Assembly (NCBI GenBank): GCA_002348905.1
Contig: DEBW01000135.1
Location: 1-23,612 of the forward strand
Reading direction: 5' to 3'
Length of the DNA: 23,612 nt
Origin: Ruminococcus flavefaciens
GTDB lineage: Bacteria; Bacillota; Clostridia; Oscillospirales; Ruminococcaceae
The position numbers and the translations under genes are program-made. Every line of letters begins with the position of its first letter. Position 1 is the first letter of the stretch. This document shows positions 22,189 through 23,612 of this stretch, in pieces. Under the pieces are notes generated by a model. That model saw only the letters and a list, made by a program, of their open reading frames with translations. It searched no databases and was not told where the DNA came from.

Positions 22189-23612
22189 GCCTTTCCCCAG
22201 TAAACCATGTGCTTAGCAGGCTTTCCGCAGCAAACGCAAACGTCTGAGAGATGCTCCTGCTCGAAAGGAATGCAGCGTGAGCCAACGCCTGTCTGCTCCT
22301 TAACGGAGTCCTCACAAGCCTCATCGCCGCACCACATAGCCTTAACGAAACCGTCGCCAGCTTCGAGAGCCTTGTTTATCTCGTCGATAGTAGTGCAGGA
22401 ATAAGTTCTTCTGTTGCGGTTTTCGAGAGCCTTCTGATACATACCGTCATGAGCTTCCTTGAGCTTCTGAGCAGCAGCAGTTTCAAGCTCGTCAAGGGAT
22501 ACAGTAACCTTTTCACCGTTCCAGCGTGAAGCGATAACGCACTGACCAGCCTCTATATCCTTAGGACCGATCTCAACACGTATCGGAACGCCCTTCATCT
22601 CGTACTCAGCGAACTTCCAGCCAGGTGAATTCTCGCTGTCATCGAGCTTAACTCTTAAACCAGCCTTAGCAAGACGGTCTTTCAGCTCGTTAGCCTTGTC
22701 GAGAACGCCTTCCTTATGCATTGCGATCGGGATGATAGCGAGCTGGACAGGTGCAACTGCCGGTGGGAGAACAAGACCGTTGTCGTCACCGTGAGTCATG
22801 ATGATGGCACCGATAAGACGTGTTGTAACGCCCCATGATGTCTGGTGAGGATTTACCTTCTTGTTTTCCTTGTCTGTGTATTCAATGCCGAAAGCCTTGG
22901 CAAAACCGTCGCCGAAGTAGTGTGAAGTACCGGCCTGAAGTGCCTTGCCGTCGTGCATGAGAGCTTCGATAGCGTATGTTGAAACAGCACCTGCGAACTT
23001 GTCACTTTCAGTCTTCTTACCCTGGATAACAGGCATAGCGAGATACTTTTCGCAGAATTCTGTATAAACATTGAGCATCTTTTCTGTTTCTTCGATAGCC
23101 TCTTCAGCAGTAGCGTGGATAGTGTGACCTTCCTGCCAGAGGAATTCTCTTGAACGGAGGAAAGGACGTGTTGTCTTTTCCCATCTTACAACGCTTACCC
23201 ACTGGTTGTAGAGCTTAGGAAGATCGCGGTATGAGTGAACGATGTTTGCGTAGTGTTCGCAGAAGAGAGTTTCTGATGTAGGACGTACACAGAGTCTGTC
23301 CTCGAGCTTTTCGTTACCGCCCATTGTTACCCATGCAACTTCCGGAGCGAAGCCTTCAACGTGATCCTTTTCCTTCTGGAGAAGGCTTTCAGGGATGAAC
23401 ATAGGCATGCAGACATTTTCGTGACCTGTAGCCTTGAACATTCCGTCGAGTATTTTCTGGATGTTTTCCCAGATAGCGTAGCCGTAAGGGCGGATCACCA
23501 TACATCCCTTTACGCTTGTGTATTCGATAAGTTCAGCTTTCTTTACGATGTCAGTGTACCATTTTGCGAAGTCTTCATCCATTGAAGTGATGGCTTCGAC
23601 CATTTTCTGATT
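22182..23612 (-). CDS. proS: Prolyl-tRNA synthetase, archaeal/eukaryotic-type (N-terminus cut by window edge)
   Basis: At least 474 residues read from 23603; the frame stays open to the window edge (three more codons), and homologues usually have a few residues before VEAITSMDEDF, so the true start is probably outside. Class II motifs are visible: RPTSET, VVRWEKTTRPFLRSREFLWQ and GTSHYFGDGFAKAFGIEY, then TTRLIGAIIMTHGDDNGLVLPP. The anticodon-binding domain follows, then the C-terminal zinc-type domain with CGDEAC and CVCCGK cysteines. This short form lacks the bacterial editing insertion. It charges tRNA-Pro with proline. It converges with the kinase gene at a bidirectional terminator. Confidence 0.95.
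   Translation of the reverse strand, partial: NQKMVEAITSMDEDFAKWYTDIVKKAELIEYTSVKGCMVIRPYGYAIWENIQKILDGMFKATGHENVCMPMFIPESLLQKEKDHVEGFAPEVAWVTMGGNEKLEDRLCVRPTSETLFCEHYANIVHSYRDLPKLYNQWVSVVRWEKTTRPFLRSREFLWQEGHTIHATAEEAIEETEKMLNVYTEFCEKYLAMPVIQGKKTESDKFAGAVSTYAIEALMHDGKALQAGTSHYFGDGFAKAFGIEYTDKENKKVNPHQTSWGVTTRLIGAIIMTHGDDNGLVLPPAVAPVQLAIIPIAMHKEGVLDKANELKDRLAKAGLRVKLDDSENSPGWKFAEYEMKGVPIRVEIGPKDIEAGQCVIASRWNGEKVTVSLDELETAAAQKLKEAHDGMYQKALENRNRRTYSCTTIDEINKALEAGDGFVKAMWCGDEACEDSVKEQTGVGSRCIPFEQEHLSDVCVCCGKPAKHMVYWGKAY

Overview
The window looks like chromosome from a low-to-mid GC monoderm Firmicute of the Clostridia, most likely a Ruminococcus-type organism. This is an inference from gene content: a full type IV pilus (T4P) machine with no outer-membrane secretin genes, the sporulation protein SpoVS, a YmdB-spoVS pair, strong AGGAGG ribosome sites and consensus sigma-A promoters. 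No database comparison was possible. Layout, left to right. (1) 1-613 has no gene. It holds four tandem, perfect-consensus promoters (TTGACA, 17-base spacer, TATAAT, each with an extended -10 TGn) on the minus strand, firing left out of the window. This is the architecture of a ribosomal RNA operon promoter block. (2) 614-17250 is a T4P locus in two minus-strand blocks separated by a plus-strand prepilin peptidase gene. The upstream block, 17250 to 9066, reads pilC, a pilM-pilN fusion, pilO-like, a 964-residue PilX/GspK-like giant minor pilin, a small PilV-like pilin and a 387-residue minor pilin; it looks like one transcript from a promoter at 17311-17339. The downstream block, 8013 to 614, reads pilB, pilT, an O-antigen-ligase-like membrane protein, the major-type pilin, an S41 PDZ protease and another minor pilin. 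Extra promoters and terminators between its genes split it into sub-transcripts. (3) 17754-19577 encodes asparagine synthetase AsnB on the minus strand. (4) 19698-22120, plus strand, carries ymdB (YmdB-type phosphodiesterase), spoVS and a uridine-kinase-like P-loop kinase; promoters are visible for ymdB and spoVS. (5) 22182-23612 is proS (archaeal/eukaryotic-type prolyl-tRNA synthetase) on the minus strand, with its N-terminus cut by the window edge. How the pilus genes fit together: PilD removes leader peptides and methylates pilins; PilB drives extension and PilT retraction; PilC, PilM-PilN and PilO form the membrane platform; the four class III-type pilins and the PilX-like protein form the fibre and its tip. 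Least expected are the O-antigen-ligase-like protein next to the major pilin (candidate pilin glycosyl ligase), the S41 protease between two pilin genes, and the giant PilX-like protein with a calcium-loop-like motif.
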